Shown here piece by piece: positions 49,009-59,639 of a stretch of DNA of 64,000 nt. The DNA comes from Pomacea canaliculata (taxonomy: Eukaryota; Mollusca; Gastropoda; Architaenioglossa; Ampullariidae): the NCBI RefSeq assembly GCF_003073045.1, contig NC_037594.1:25240927-25304926 (forward strand). The letters are read 5' to 3'. Position 1 is the first letter of the stretch. Each line of letters opens with the position of its first letter. Under the pieces are notes generated by a model. That model ran no database searches, was not told the DNA's origin, and was given only the letters and a program-made list of their open reading frames with translations. The translations under genes were made by a program, and so were the position numbers.

Positions 49009-49734
49009 GCTTTGAAAGAAGTTTTTATCGTCATTATTCTTTAGTTTGGAGGTTTTTATTTAGTGTCTATGCAGATGTTTGGTTTATATGAAACAGATGT
49101 TACTCCAAGACATTTAGTCAGGGTGTGGTCGATAGGACCTTCAGTGTCAGAGCGATGTGTGATGTCAAGTGAGACGATGTGTGATGTCAAGTGAGACGAT
49201 GTGCGATGTCAAGTGAGACGATGTGCGATGTCAAGTGAGACGATGTGTGATGTCAAGTGAGACGATGTGTGATGTCAAGTGAGACGATGTGTGATGTCAA
49301 GTGAGACGATGTGCGATGTCAAGTGAGACGATGTGTGATGTCACGTGAGACGATGTGGTCAAGGCGGGGACGATGTGGTGTTTAGTTGAAATGTATTGTC
49401 GCCTCTCTCAGCTCCCTGTCACCTCTCTCGGCTCATTGTTCTTTTTTCTGATGACAGGTACACAGCCTGGAGGAGGAAACAGGTGAGTATCGTTGTGACG
49501 TCTTGTCACACTATGATATGAGCCAGTGTATTACCTGGACAGATTTACACATGTGTCCGTGTGTGTGTGTGTGTGGCTGCACTGAGTGATCAACACAAAC
49601 ATCGATCATGTCCTGAACTCTGTGTGTGTGTGAATCGTGGACTTAAATGTTTGTCACAAGTTTGAACATTTCTGTTTTGCAGAATCTGCTGGGGCACACC
49701 TGAAAAGACTGGTGGAGACGACACCGGGTACTGA
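46417..49734 (+). CDS. Gene C: secreted single-loop cysteine peptide precursor with extended C-terminus (7 coding exons)
   Basis: Exons are 46417-46480, 46718-46768, 47742-47792, 48020-48070, 48460-48522, 49458-49482 and 49683-49734, summing to 357 nt (118 aa plus TGA). The signal exon is identical to B, D and E. Exons 2 to 4 are the 51-nt symmetric propeptide modules. Exon 5 encodes HNILLAVLREAEIARKR and the first base of a cysteine codon completed by exon 6 (TQPGGGN). Exon 7 adds ICWGTPEKTGG and ends at TGA. Cleavage after RKR would put Cys at the peptide N-terminus, with nine residues between the cysteines (11 in B and D). Where B and D have TAA, C has an AAA codon and continues to the next stop, giving a longer acidic tail. 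AATAAA at 49992-49997. Confidence 0.78.
46830..47160 (+). mobile_element. RTE/CR1-like endonuclease fragment in gene C intron 2
   Basis: Plus frames read LPRYFKSSINKAKTRTYPGA, DTGSDHELVLTNLKLKLKAK and FEFGEAARCKVSEIFKATV, the end of a non-LTR endonuclease domain (SDH box kept) and the linker after it. Gene E has the same fragment (61140-61345). Confidence 0.8.
48947..48994. repeat. (TTTG)n microsatellite
   Basis: About 12 perfect GTTT units in gene C intron 5. Confidence 0.95.
49152..49360. repeat. 22-bp tandem repeat, about nine copies, gene C intron 5
   Basis: Unit GATGTGTGATGTCAAGTGAG plus AC, alternating with a GTGCGATG variant, nearly perfect. It is not seen in the same intron of D, so it expanded after duplication. 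Confidence 0.93.
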
Positions 49735-49991
49735 CACCACATGTAGCAGATGACCTGAAATATTGAAACTGTGTATCACATCCGTGAACATTACTAATGT
49801 AGTTAACTATGTTAGATATCATACAGCCATCCATCACACTTCACAACGATGTTACGTATCACACTCTTATCACACTTCACAACGATGTCACATATCACAT
49901 AGCCATAGCACTTCACAACGATGTTATATATCACACAGACATCGCGCTTCACAAGTCTAACGGAACTCTGTGAACAGGAATGACTGTGTGA

Positions 49992-49997
49992 AATAAA
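49992..49997 (+). terminator. Polyadenylation signal of gene C
   Basis: AATAAA, 258 nt after the stop, in a block conserved in D. Confidence 0.6.
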
Positions 49998-50441
49998 CGC
50001 ATTTTGCAGATACTTGATCTTTCTTTGGAATGAGTGAATGTTGAAATTGGGCTTGTCTTCACAGACACACTCGTTATCTGGCTATCAGCACTTACAACTC
50101 ATTATCTCGCCACTATTTCTCCAATAAATATTTAGCAAGACACAGCACTGGTAACAAAAAGATTGAGCATGACACACGGGGAAGAAATCCCTTCCATGTT
50201 TGGCGAGAGGCGTGGTAAAACATGATCTTGATCATCTTCTTACTTCTGTATAATATAGTACTTAAAATAACCTTTTGAATAATCATCTTCGCCTTCTACT
50301 GTTTCATAAAACAGTTTTTTTTCTAGAGACATTTTGATTATCTACCTTTTCTAGTTCTTCCTCCTGTAGCAGTACAGACTCCAGTGAACATGGAAATTAA
50401 AAACAACAATCGAGATAGTCTATATCCTATATATATATATA

Positions 50442-51327
50442 CAGTGATACCTCGGTTCTCGAACGCCTTGACTTTCGACCAAATCGGTATTCGACCAGGA
50501 AAGTCGAGAAAATTTTGTCTTGGAATCCGAACAAATATTTGGAACTCGAACATCCGAACGTCCGAGATGAGCCGAGTTGAGTCGAGTTGAGCCGAATGGC
50601 GTTCATTCTGCCCAGCGCGCCTTGCTTGCGTCATCAGTGTGAGTGCAGAGAGAGAGAGTCACGTTTTTGTGGAGAGAGTCATGAAATGTGTGCAAAATGG
50701 GCAGAAATCGCAAATTTTGTTGAACAACATCACCCTGATAAAGTGGTAGCAAATAGAGCAGTTAACATTTTTAATGACAATGTTATGTCCACTTTCCGCA
50801 AAATTTTTGCAAAGGAGAAAAAAAACAGCAAACAATTGACAAATTCTTCCGTAAAGAAACCAGACAAGCAACTGCAGAGCAAGATTCTGATTCTCCTCAG
50901 CAAAAGATACAGAGAACAGAAACACCCGAAGAGCAGTTACCCTCTGTTTTTATTGAAGAGGACTCCCCTTCAAAACAATAACCATCCCCCTTCCCTCCTC
51001 CCTCCACATTCATTCCCTCCTGCCATAAAGTTTGGTACAGGTACAGTAAATGAAACACAATTTACTGTACTGTACTGTACAGTACAGTACATTTTTTTTT
51101 TGTTTTGTTTTAATAAATACACTTTTATTTCTTATTTCTTGTTGAGACTCATGTTTTTCTACATATTACATACAAATTAGGCCAGTAAATAGGCATTTTC
51201 TGGGGCTTGGAACGAGTTAATCCAGTTTCCATTATTTCCTATGGGTTTCATTGCTTCGGTTCTCGAACAATTTGGTTCTCGACCGTCCTCCCGGAACGAA
51301 TTATGTTCGAGAACCGAGGTATCACTG
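50442..51327 (+). mobile_element. Pogo/Tigger element with transposase C-terminal remnant
   Basis: TIRs start CAGTGATACCTCGGTTCTCG, flanked by TA (50440-50441 and 51328-51329). The 886-bp interior keeps only the last part of a Tigger transposase: VEQHHPDKVVANRAVNIFND, then in another frame TIDKFF and VFIEEDSPSKQ. The N-terminal and catalytic parts are missing. An AGTAC/GTACT-rich palindrome lies near 51064-51092. The sister unit between D and E has the empty site at about 57010. Confidence 0.93.
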
Positions 51328-51429
51328 TATATCATTTATAGAGGGACACCTGAAAAACACGCAGAAAACTCGACATCAATTAACCAAGCATTGACAGGTA
51401 TTCTCATCGTAAACTATTCTGTGGCGAAA

Positions 51430-51655
51430 GTCAAAAACTGATTCTAGAGAGATAATCAGGAAATAACCCACTTGTAAAGAGTTGTCTGCCCTCAAGTGAT
51501 AAGCGTCTGCTAAAGGAAGACAACCCGGATGTCAACATCAAGATAAAGCCACAGGAACACCACACTCGTTAGGTCGCTTCTTCCATCTTAAAAATTAATA
51601 GCATTGAAAGACACATGTACACATTGTGTTGAGACTGTAATATCAATGTAAGATA
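51430..51655 (+). repeat. Segment X copy upstream of gene D
   Basis: Matches the minus-strand 35430-35640 and the plus-strand 57120-57290 (AAGTGATAAGCGTCTGCTA, AACATCAAGATAAAGCCA). Frames are interrupted by stops. Confidence 0.75.
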
Positions 51656-51659
51656 TATA

Positions 51660-51830
51660 TATATATAGACTGGTGCTGAGACTGTTAATACCAATGTAAA
51701 ATATACACTGTAGTGTTGAGACTGTTAATACCAATGTAAAATATACACTGTAGTGTTGAGACTGTTAATACCAATGTAAAATATACACTGTAGTGTTGAG
51801 ACTGTTAATATCAATGTAAGGCACATTAAT
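51660..51830. repeat. 40-bp tandem repeat, four copies
   Basis: Unit GTGTTGAGACTGTTAATACC plus AATGTAAAATATACACTGTA. It derives from a single-copy stretch of segment X (GAGACTGTTGATATCAATGT on the minus strand near 35350). Confidence 0.9.
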
Positions 51831-51839
51831 ACGAGCGGT

Positions 51840-52366
51840 GAGACAGATATCATCCAAAAGCATATGAACAAACTTGTATTAAGACTTTCAGGACTGTGGC
51901 CTGAATGAACCGCTTGTTACAAGGCTAACTGCAGGGTGCGACCATCAGTTAATGAGTTACAAGCTGTAGCCCCTCTCAGTCTCTCCCTCTTTGCTTTCTC
52001 TCTCTCCACAGGTGAGCTGTGTAGTCCAGTACCTGGCCTTGTCTTCTTTGCCCCTCTCATACACCCGCACTGAGCCAAAGGATGCCCTGGACGTGAAGAC
52101 TCACAACTCCATGGCAATGGACGGGTACAGTAAGGTCAAGGTCCATGTTAGGAAAGAGATGGCAACCCTGGAAAACTGGACCGAGGCGTCCATAATAATA
52201 GTTATCTAGGAGTTATATAGAAGTCTGTATAGTGATTGTTGAATGTTTGTTTATTAATGGTTATATAGGAGTGTGTATAACAACAGTTATATGGAGTGTG
52301 TAGTGGGATAATTATAAAGGATTCTTTACATCAATAGTTATATAGCAGTGGATATAACCCCCAGAA
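51840..52366. other. Spacer between segment X and the gene D upstream block
   Basis: The text from CAGGTGAGCTGTGTAGTCCA (about 52010) recurs at 57337 after the next copy of segment X, so it belongs to the duplicated unit. An open frame of 72 codons (51991-52209) is not kept in the other copy. No function assigned. Confidence 0.45.
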
Positions 52367-52850
52367 AGCACTGTTGTACTCAACCTATAGGCTGAAAGCC
52401 TGAACAACTTCCGGCTGACGACAGACGCTAACATCTCTACAAGCAACCGACGTGCAGACCTACCCGACTTACAAAAGGAGAGAGACAGAGCTGCACGTAG
52501 TCGCAAGGGAGGAAATGTCGGTGATGTCTCGTCTGGGTGGGGGAGAAACAAAGGCCCTCACTGCTCTGTGCGCAAAAATCTGGGAACGCAAAGAGTATGA
52601 ATACAGTCACTAGTTATTTACATTCAATCAACAGTAAACAGTGCCAGGAACTTCACATTCTGAGACAGAGACACTGTTCACATGAGACAACATCACATCC
52701 TGAGAAGAAGGCGCTGAGACGGAGACAGACACACAGCACGAGGGTCTCGCCAACAGCTCGGAAGACACGACACGTGACAGCTGGTGTCCACTTGTGTCTG
52801 GTCTCCAATCACGTGCACCATCTGCAGCAACAGACAGAAAGTCGACAGTT

Positions 52851-52955
52851 GCAGGCGACACCCTGTTGTCTGCTGTCTACACTTCAGTCAAGGCACATCC
52901 TCGAGGTCTGACCTGCCACTAGGACACCTTCTTCAGCCTAAGACTCCAGACTCGG
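52851..52955 (+). other. Predicted 5'UTR exon 1 of gene D
   Basis: Same block as in B, C and E, but the end reads ACTCGG|GTGAG where the others read ACTCAG|GTGAG, so the donor is one step further from consensus. The following intron is shortened relative to E. Confidence 0.45.
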
Positions 52956-53166
52956 GTGAGACAGTCGCACCTGTTTCTCGACTATGTATGTCCTCACCTG
53001 TGTATTGCCAGCGCATGAACACCTATCAATCTTACCTGTAGTTGCTCTTGTGGATTAATAAAGTCATGTTGTATTGTGTTCTTCTAAGACTTCAAACACA
53101 AGGAATGTGCAGTGCTACAAGAAGGTATCTCATTGTGATTTCAGGTGAGTGTCGCTGCAGGTCACG

Positions 53167-56100
53167 ATGTCGTCTCTATGGTTACTTCTCGCTTTGCTGC
53201 TGCCCACCGTGGTTACACCCTTTCCACAGGGTGAGTAGAGAGGACACGCTTACTTTCCCACAGACCACTCTCCCTAACCTCTCACCTCATCTTACCTGCT
53301 CCCGTGACCTCTCGTTGTGTGCTTGTCTCTAAGTTTGTCTCTGCCTCTCTTCGTCTATCTCTCTCAATAAATGATCAAAGGTCAAAGGTCTCTCAAAATC
53401 TTCACTAACTACATTTTCTCTGTCATCACTGAAAGTAAAATCTTTACCAACTACAGGAGAAAGAATTTTGTTTCAGATTTCCTGGAAAAGCAGCTACAGA
53501 TGATGCTTCGAGAACAGTTTCCTGCAGGTATGTGTATGAGTTTTTGTATGTGACATTTATAGGTGTTCTATGTATGTAACAGGTATGTGTCATATGTATG
53601 TGGCATTTGTATGTGTAACCCTGGCGAGTTTTCCTCCTTTCAACTCTTCTTGTAGGCTGGTAGGTGTTCCAGGCTCACTGTCTCTATTCAGTTGTTTTTG
53701 GAGGAGGTCTTTAGTCGGAAGTTGTACAGGTCTTGCAGTACTCAGTCCATCGGTTGAGTACAGCATTGCTTTCTATGAGAAGGTGGCCATTGCTGTCTTT
53801 AATGACTGAAGTCTTGTGCTGCTCTGTCTTATTGAAGGTCTTTAGAAGTTGGTAGGCCTTCTTGCTGTCACCTCGTGTCGTTCCATCTGACCCCTGACCT
53901 CTGCCAGTCCCACTATGTCTCACTGATGCTCTTATCCCTCATGCCTGAGTTTTCTCCCTTTGCTGTATGAGTGTAATGTGCCAATCTTTCAGGTTGATGT
54001 TTCTTACCTTGACAGTGGCTGTGTTGTCATGTATGTGATATACATGTCAGGTCGCTACATTTACACAGCAGACACAAACTAGTTGATTTCTGTTTTTCAT
54101 CAACCAAAGTATAACTGAAGTTTGCCTTAGTCTGCATGTCAGGCATTTGTGTCTCAATGACACAGGTACATAACATGTGTATCACTCTGTTTCACTGCGT
54201 ACATGTTTTATCTATCTATATATACACTATATCACAATGTCCAGCACAACAAACACAAACTAATTTATTCCAGTTTTTCATGCGACACAGTCTAAACTGA
54301 CTTGTCCACAGATGACCTGGAAAATCACCTGGAAATGACCAATCGTGAGCAGCTTCCTGCAGGTCTGTGACACATGTACACATCTGTGTGGGTGGGGGTG
54401 GAGTTGGGTGCATATGTGTGTAAAGAGGTATCTCTGTCTGTAGGTATGAATCTCTGTGTATGAGTGTGTCTGTGCCTGTGTGTGTCTGTGTGTCTCTGTA
54501 TGTGTTTTATTGAATGACAACAAAGAGAGCAAGACTTGTGAACACAGACTTTCTATGTGAGTATATTTCACAGATACCTAGAGGAATACCCAGACAGAGA
54601 GAACCGTCAACTTCTTGCCTCAGGTATGTGTGGCAAACCTGGCACAAGGGGCATTGCATATAGACACTCATGCGTAAACAAGACTGTGTAATGTACATGT
54701 AACTATAATGTCTGATTTTAACACATGCTTCAATAATGCAATGTATGTAAAATGTATCATGTGTATAATGGCTCTGTGATGTATGTATAATGTCCCATGT
54801 GTATACATGGCTCTGTAATGTATTGTATGTATAATGTCTCAAGTGCTTACATGACCCTGTAATGTATGTATAATGTCCCATGTGTATACGTGGCTCTGTA
54901 ACGTAATGCATGTACAATGTTTAAATATTTTTTAATGTATTCAGGTAACCTACAGACACTCATGCACGCACTCTTTATGTTGTTTAAAACATCAGCATGT
55001 GTGTTTTGTCTAAACACTGGGTTATATGGTCTTTGTACATTTTAGCAGCACCTCTTGGTGACCATCTGTTTGTTTTGCTCCATTTCTGCAGCAGATGGTG
55101 GCTACAACAACCTGCTGCCTGTCCTTCGACAGTTAAAAACCACTAAATGTCCACGTAAACAATTTCTTTTGATACTTTGTTCTCCACATTTCTTCTTTAT
55201 TATGTTGATCATTATATCATTGTCCATCTGTACATATAATACAGTAAGTAGAGTACAGATACAGGTACCCCACCCCATTTGTACATATGATACACTAAGC
55301 ATGTCCAAGCTCGCTCCAAGGCTTCAGTCATTTTGTATGGATAACTTGAAAGGTGATGTGAACATGTCTCTAAAATATAAGAAATATTTTAAACTAAGTC
55401 ACAGCAAGACGATAACCTCACTTTCAACAGAGTTTAGACTTACAAATGGCACTCACTGTTTATAGTTTGCTGGGCAGAAAATTGTAAACGTGATATAACA
55501 AGTAGCTATCGTGTATATTTTTTACACTGACATTGCTTCATTAACGGTCTTTGCACGTCACGTGTCTTACAAAATAAAATTATTGTAACCGACTGTTTGT
55601 GTCTTGTTGCCACATTTTGCGGAAATCACATTCAAAATATAACAAGTACATTGTAGATCGACACTGCTTGACCGTACACATGCACACGTGTAGTGATTAC
55701 CTGCCCTTAGCTGGAGACTTAGCTCCCCTACATACTCTAGTCCAGTCTAAACGATGGCACAGTAAGCAGGACCACGTGAAGCCGAAACCACAAAGAAGAG
55801 TTATGATGTGACTTGTAGGAGCTTGGCTTCAACATTTAAACAAATTAACTTCAAGTTTTGTCTTTGAAGTTCTGGTTACTGGCACACTAGCAATCACGAG
55901 TTAATGTTGATTTAATTATTTGAATGTCTCTCAGCTCATAGTTAGCCCATTGTCACCTCTCTCATCTCATTGTTCTCTGTTTGCTGTTTACAGCTACATT
56001 GCTGGGAGGATCAAACAGGTAAGTAGCAGTCGTTACATCTTGTCACATGTAAATATATACGGTCCTGTGTTTGTTCCCAAGGTGTGGTTGTGAACATGTC

Positions 56101-56547
56101 TGTGTGCATTTATCTGTCATTAAAAATATGTTTTATAATAGGATTGACATTTTGTGTGTGTGTGTGTGTGCCCCCCAGTGTATGTACCCGATGTGTACTT
56201 GGTTAGTGACCTATACATCAGGATACACAGCTATACATCTGTTTACCAGTGTCTAGACACTAGTGGCCTATACACCAGGCTCTTTAGCTTACAAGTCATC
56301 AGTATTATGAAGACCCTCTTACCCACTACATCACTATTACCAAATGCTAGCCTCTGGCCGTAGGTGGAAACAATTGGTTTTCAAGAAAAGTGTTTTGGCC
56401 AAGTCCTTGGTACCATCGGCAACATCACTTGAACAGGACTAGCAAGTGTACTCTCTGTGTGTGTGTGTGGCACCAACAAGGACTTAAATGTTTGTCATGA
56501 GTATGGACATTTCTGTTTGCAGACCCTGCTGGCTCAGTAATGGCTAA
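53167..56547 (+). CDS. Gene D: secreted single-loop cysteine peptide precursor with a frame-broken exon 4
   Basis: Exons are 53167-53230, 53477-53527, 54312-54362, 54574-54623, 55095-55154 (or from 55092), 55994-56018 and 56523-56547. Exon 4 is 50 nt instead of 51: one base is missing after ATACC, which puts a TAG in frame two codons in. The other exons are in phase; because exons of this class are symmetric (phase 1 to 1), leaving out exon 4 gives a 91-aa open precursor (276 nt with stop). Exon 5 encodes NNLLPVLRQLKTTKCP; exons 6 and 7 encode TLLGGSN and PCWLSNG then TAA, with 11 residues between the cysteines and a terminal Gly suggesting amidation. AATAAA at 56759-56764. It may be an early pseudogene, an exon-skipped gene or a sequencing error. 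Confidence 0.65.
53620..53935 (-). mobile_element. RTE-like fragment, antisense in gene D intron 2
   Basis: The minus frame reads SKKAYQLLKTFNKTEQHKTS, IKDSNGHLLIES and VLNRWTEYCKT, matching the linker before the reverse transcriptase in RTE-like ORFs (NSKKAYQLVKDL, ILNRWTEYC). Confidence 0.85.
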
Positions 56548-56758
56548 GACTCGTCGAGACGTCACCGAGTGCTGAGACCCCATGTAGGAGATGACCTGAA
56601 ATATTGAAAACTGTGTAACACATCCGTGAACATTTCTAATGTGGTTAACCATGTAAGATATTACATAGTATATTACACTTCTCAACCATGTTATATATCA
56701 CACAGACATCGCGCTTCACAAGTCTAAAGGAACGCTGTGAACAGGAATGACTGTGTGA

Positions 56759-56764
56759 AATAAA
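56759..56764 (+). terminator. Polyadenylation signal of gene D
   Basis: AATAAA, 212 nt after the stop codon, in the block shared with gene C. Confidence 0.6.
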
Positions 56765-57119
56765 CGCATTTTGCAGATACTTGATCTTTGTTTGGAATGA
56801 GTGAATGTTGAAACTGGGCTTGTCTTCACAGACACAATCGTCATCTGGCTATCAGCACTTACAACTCATTATTTAGTCACTATTACTCATGAGTCCTTAT
56901 CTCGCCACTATTTTGAAAAACGAGTTCTTGACCATCTTCATCTTGTAGCAGTACAGACTCCACTGAACATGGAAATTAAAAACAACAATCGAGATAGTCT
57001 ATGTCCTTTATATATCATTTATAGAGGGACACCTGAAAAACACACAGAGAATCAATTAAACAAGCATTGATAGGTATTTTCATTGTAAACTATTCTGTGG
57101 CGAAAGTCAAAAACTGATT

Positions 57120-57320
57120 TTAGAGAGATAACCAAGAAAATAACCTACTTTTTAAAGATTGTCTGCCCTCAAGTGATAAGCGTCTGCTACAGGAAGACAA
57201 CCCCGATGTCAACATCAAGATAAAGCCACAGGAACACCACACTCGTCAAGTCGCTTTTTCCATTTAAAAAAAAATTAATATCCCGTGTACACACTGTGTT
57301 GAGACTGTAATATCAATGCT
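57120..57320 (+). repeat. Segment X copy between genes D and E
   Basis: Third good copy of the block (CTACAGGAAGACAACCCCGA, GATAAAGCCACAGGAACACC). It is not followed by the 40-bp expansion seen near gene D. Confidence 0.75.
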
Positions 57321-57850
57321 TTCTCTTACTCTACAGGTGAGCTGTCTAGTCCAGTACCCGGCTTTGTCTTCATATTTCCCTCTCATACACCCGCACTGAG
57401 CCCACCCCGCCATCCACAACACGCAAGCAGTTCAACTGACTGGCATACACAGGGGACATGCCGTGAGATTGATGAAGTGGTGGCTTGGGGAGACCTCGGT
57501 ACTTCTCAATTGTTCTCTGCAGGTCTCTGAGTTCTCTGGAGTTCTGTGTAATTTAGTTTTCTGTAGTTCTCTGTAAGTCTTCGTTTACTTACGACCCTCA
57601 GCAACGAAGGTCAGCAGAGAACATCAGTCATCGAAGACAGCGATGGACATCGTCTGACAGAAGACAAGCCTGTACTCGACTGATGGACTAAACCTGACCG
57701 TCCTTTAAAGGACTCCACACTCTCACACCATGCCGTTCACAGTTTCTTTTTTTCATCGTATTAATGACTTATGTTAATGTTGTTGTTTCCTTTGAGTCTC
57801 AGCTCATTGTCGACTCTCTTTGCTCATTATTTTGTGTTTGCTCTTGACAG

Positions 57851-57875
57851 CGACATCAAGAGCAGGACCCCACAG
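57851..57875 (+). pseudogene. Orphan penultimate exon (25 nt) between D and E
   Basis: CTTGACAG precedes and GTGAGCAGCAGT follows a 25-nt stretch that aligns in length, phase and flanks (TCTCAGCTCAT upstream, CAGCAGTC downstream) with exon 6 of B, C and D. In frame it would encode TSRAGPH, without the GG-x-N motif. No signal, propeptide or terminal exon accompanies it, and a pogo element starts 33 bp downstream. Either a remnant of a deleted gene copy or an alternative exon. Confidence 0.6.
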
Positions 57876-57907
57876 GTGAGCAGCAGTCAAACCATCATAT
57901 ATATATA

Positions 57908-58816
57908 CAGTGGTACCTCGACATACGAGTGCCCTGACATACGAGTGTTTTGAGATACGAGCCGCCGAGTGAGCGATATTTTGCTTCGAGATAAGAGCAA
58001 GATTTGAGATACGAGGAATCGCACACTACACCGCTGCACACGACCCCAACATGCGGGGCGGATGTTAGGGTCGTGTGCAGCGTCTAACAATTTCTCCCAC
58101 CTCAGACTAGACCTCAGTCTGTGTGCTTGTTTCCCTCGTTTTCGAAGCATTTTTGATAAGTTGGGTTCGCGTTTTTTTGCTTTTTGTACATTTACAAAAC
58201 ATTATCACATTTATTTTTATAACCATGGGTCGAAGAAAGAAGATGATGTCTATTGAATTAAAGCGCGAAATCGTAGAAAAACATGAGCAAGGTGTGAGAG
58301 TAATTGACTTGGCGAGGATGTACGGGTGTAGCACATCAATGATATGTTTCTGAGCTTAAACAGGAGTTGATAAAGGGTACAACGCCAGCTAGGGGCGTTA
58401 CAATAATTTCTAAGCTCCGGACTTCTCTCCATGAAAAGATGGAGAAACTATTGACTGTGTGGGTGACAGAGAAGCAGCTTCAAGGAGGAACCTTAACACA
58501 AAGCATCATGTGTGAGAAGGCACGAGCGATTTACGGTGATTTGCTGAAGCAGATCCCACACACTTCCACAAACGAAGAATTTAATGTTTTTATAGAATAT
58601 GTATTTGTTATTCATAAATAAATGTTTCTTCTTGTAAATACATTTTTCTTATTTAAAAACACTTAACAAAAACAACTGAGGTGGTGTTTTGGGAGCTGGA
58701 ACGGATTAATGGCATTTCAAGGAATTTCAATGGGGAAAATTGCTTTGAGATACGAGCAATTTGACATACGAGCAAGGTTACGGAACGAATTAAACTCGTA
58801 TGTCGAGGTACCACTG
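57908..58816 (+). mobile_element. Pogo/Tigger element encoding only the DNA-binding region
   Basis: TIRs start CAGTGGTACCTCGACATACG, with TA flanks (57906-57907 and 58817-58818). Inside, from ATG at 58225, a pogo/CENP-B-type helix-turn-helix N-terminus is readable (KKMMSIELKREIVEKHEQGV, DLARMYGCSTSMIC), broken by a stop. The second helix-turn-helix follows in another frame (KMEKLLTVWVTEKQLQGGT, MCEKARAIYGDL). There is no DDE domain, so it is non-autonomous. Confidence 0.94.
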
Positions 58817-59219
58817 TATATACATTTTCATATGTTCCCCTTTCTGTGTACTTCATTACTATTTTTATTGTTGTTAATGCATGGATGTATCTGGGTGCCA
58901 GCGTATGTACACCTCTGTATGTCTATGTGTTCGTGTGTCTGTCTTTGTTCATGTCTTTATGTACGTCTATGGAGGTGCCTTCTTTTTTTTTGTACTAAGC
59001 CTCTGTGTATATCCAGAGCTGGCTGGGAGAATTGAACTCAAACAAACATACTCAAGTACTAGAATGTTTCAAGGTAGCTTTTCACTAAAACCTTATTTAA
59101 AATACTTCCTGGGGACGAGGGATGCGGTGAGGTGTGCTTTGGAGGGTCATCTGATGAACAAAGGCCCTCACTGCTCTGTGCACAAAACTCTGGGAATACA
59201 AAGAGTATGAATACAGTCA

Positions 59220-59473
59220 CTAGTTAGACACATTCAATAAACAGCAAAAGTGCCAGTAACATCACATTCTGAGAAAGAGACTGTTCACAAGAGATAACAT
59301 CACATGTATGAGATAACATCACATCCTGAGAAGAGGGCGCTGTGAGGGAGACAGACACTCAGCACGAGGGTCTCGCCAACAGCTCGGATGACAGGACACG
59401 TGACATCTAGTGTCCTCTTGTTTCTGGTCTACAATCATGTGCATCATCTACAGCAACAGATAAAAAGACGGTT
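59220..59473 (+). promoter_or_regulatory. Duplicated upstream block of gene E
   Basis: Aligns with the D block at 52620-52850 (CACTGCTCTGTGC, GAGTATGAATACAGTCACTA, GAGGGTCTCGCCAACAGCTC). A promoter is expected here, but no core motif was identified. Confidence 0.45.
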
Positions 59474-59580
59474 GCAGGCGACACCCTGTTGTCTGCTGTC
59501 TACACTTCAGTCCAGGCACATCCTCGAGGTCTGACCTGACACTAGGACATCACAACTTCAGCCTAAGACTCCAGACTCAG
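59474..59580 (+). other. Predicted 5'UTR exon 1 of gene E
   Basis: Ends in ACTCAG|GTGAGAC as in B and C, and would join the acceptor just upstream of the ATG at 60734. Confidence 0.5.
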
Positions 59581-59639
59581 GTGAGACAATCGCACCTGTT
59601 CACGGAGAGACGTTTGTGTGTTTTCTCCTCCAGCATGTT

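Noticed and set aside
50587..51180. 197-codon frame as a host gene
   Set aside because: It lies wholly inside a pogo element and covers its transposase C-terminus.
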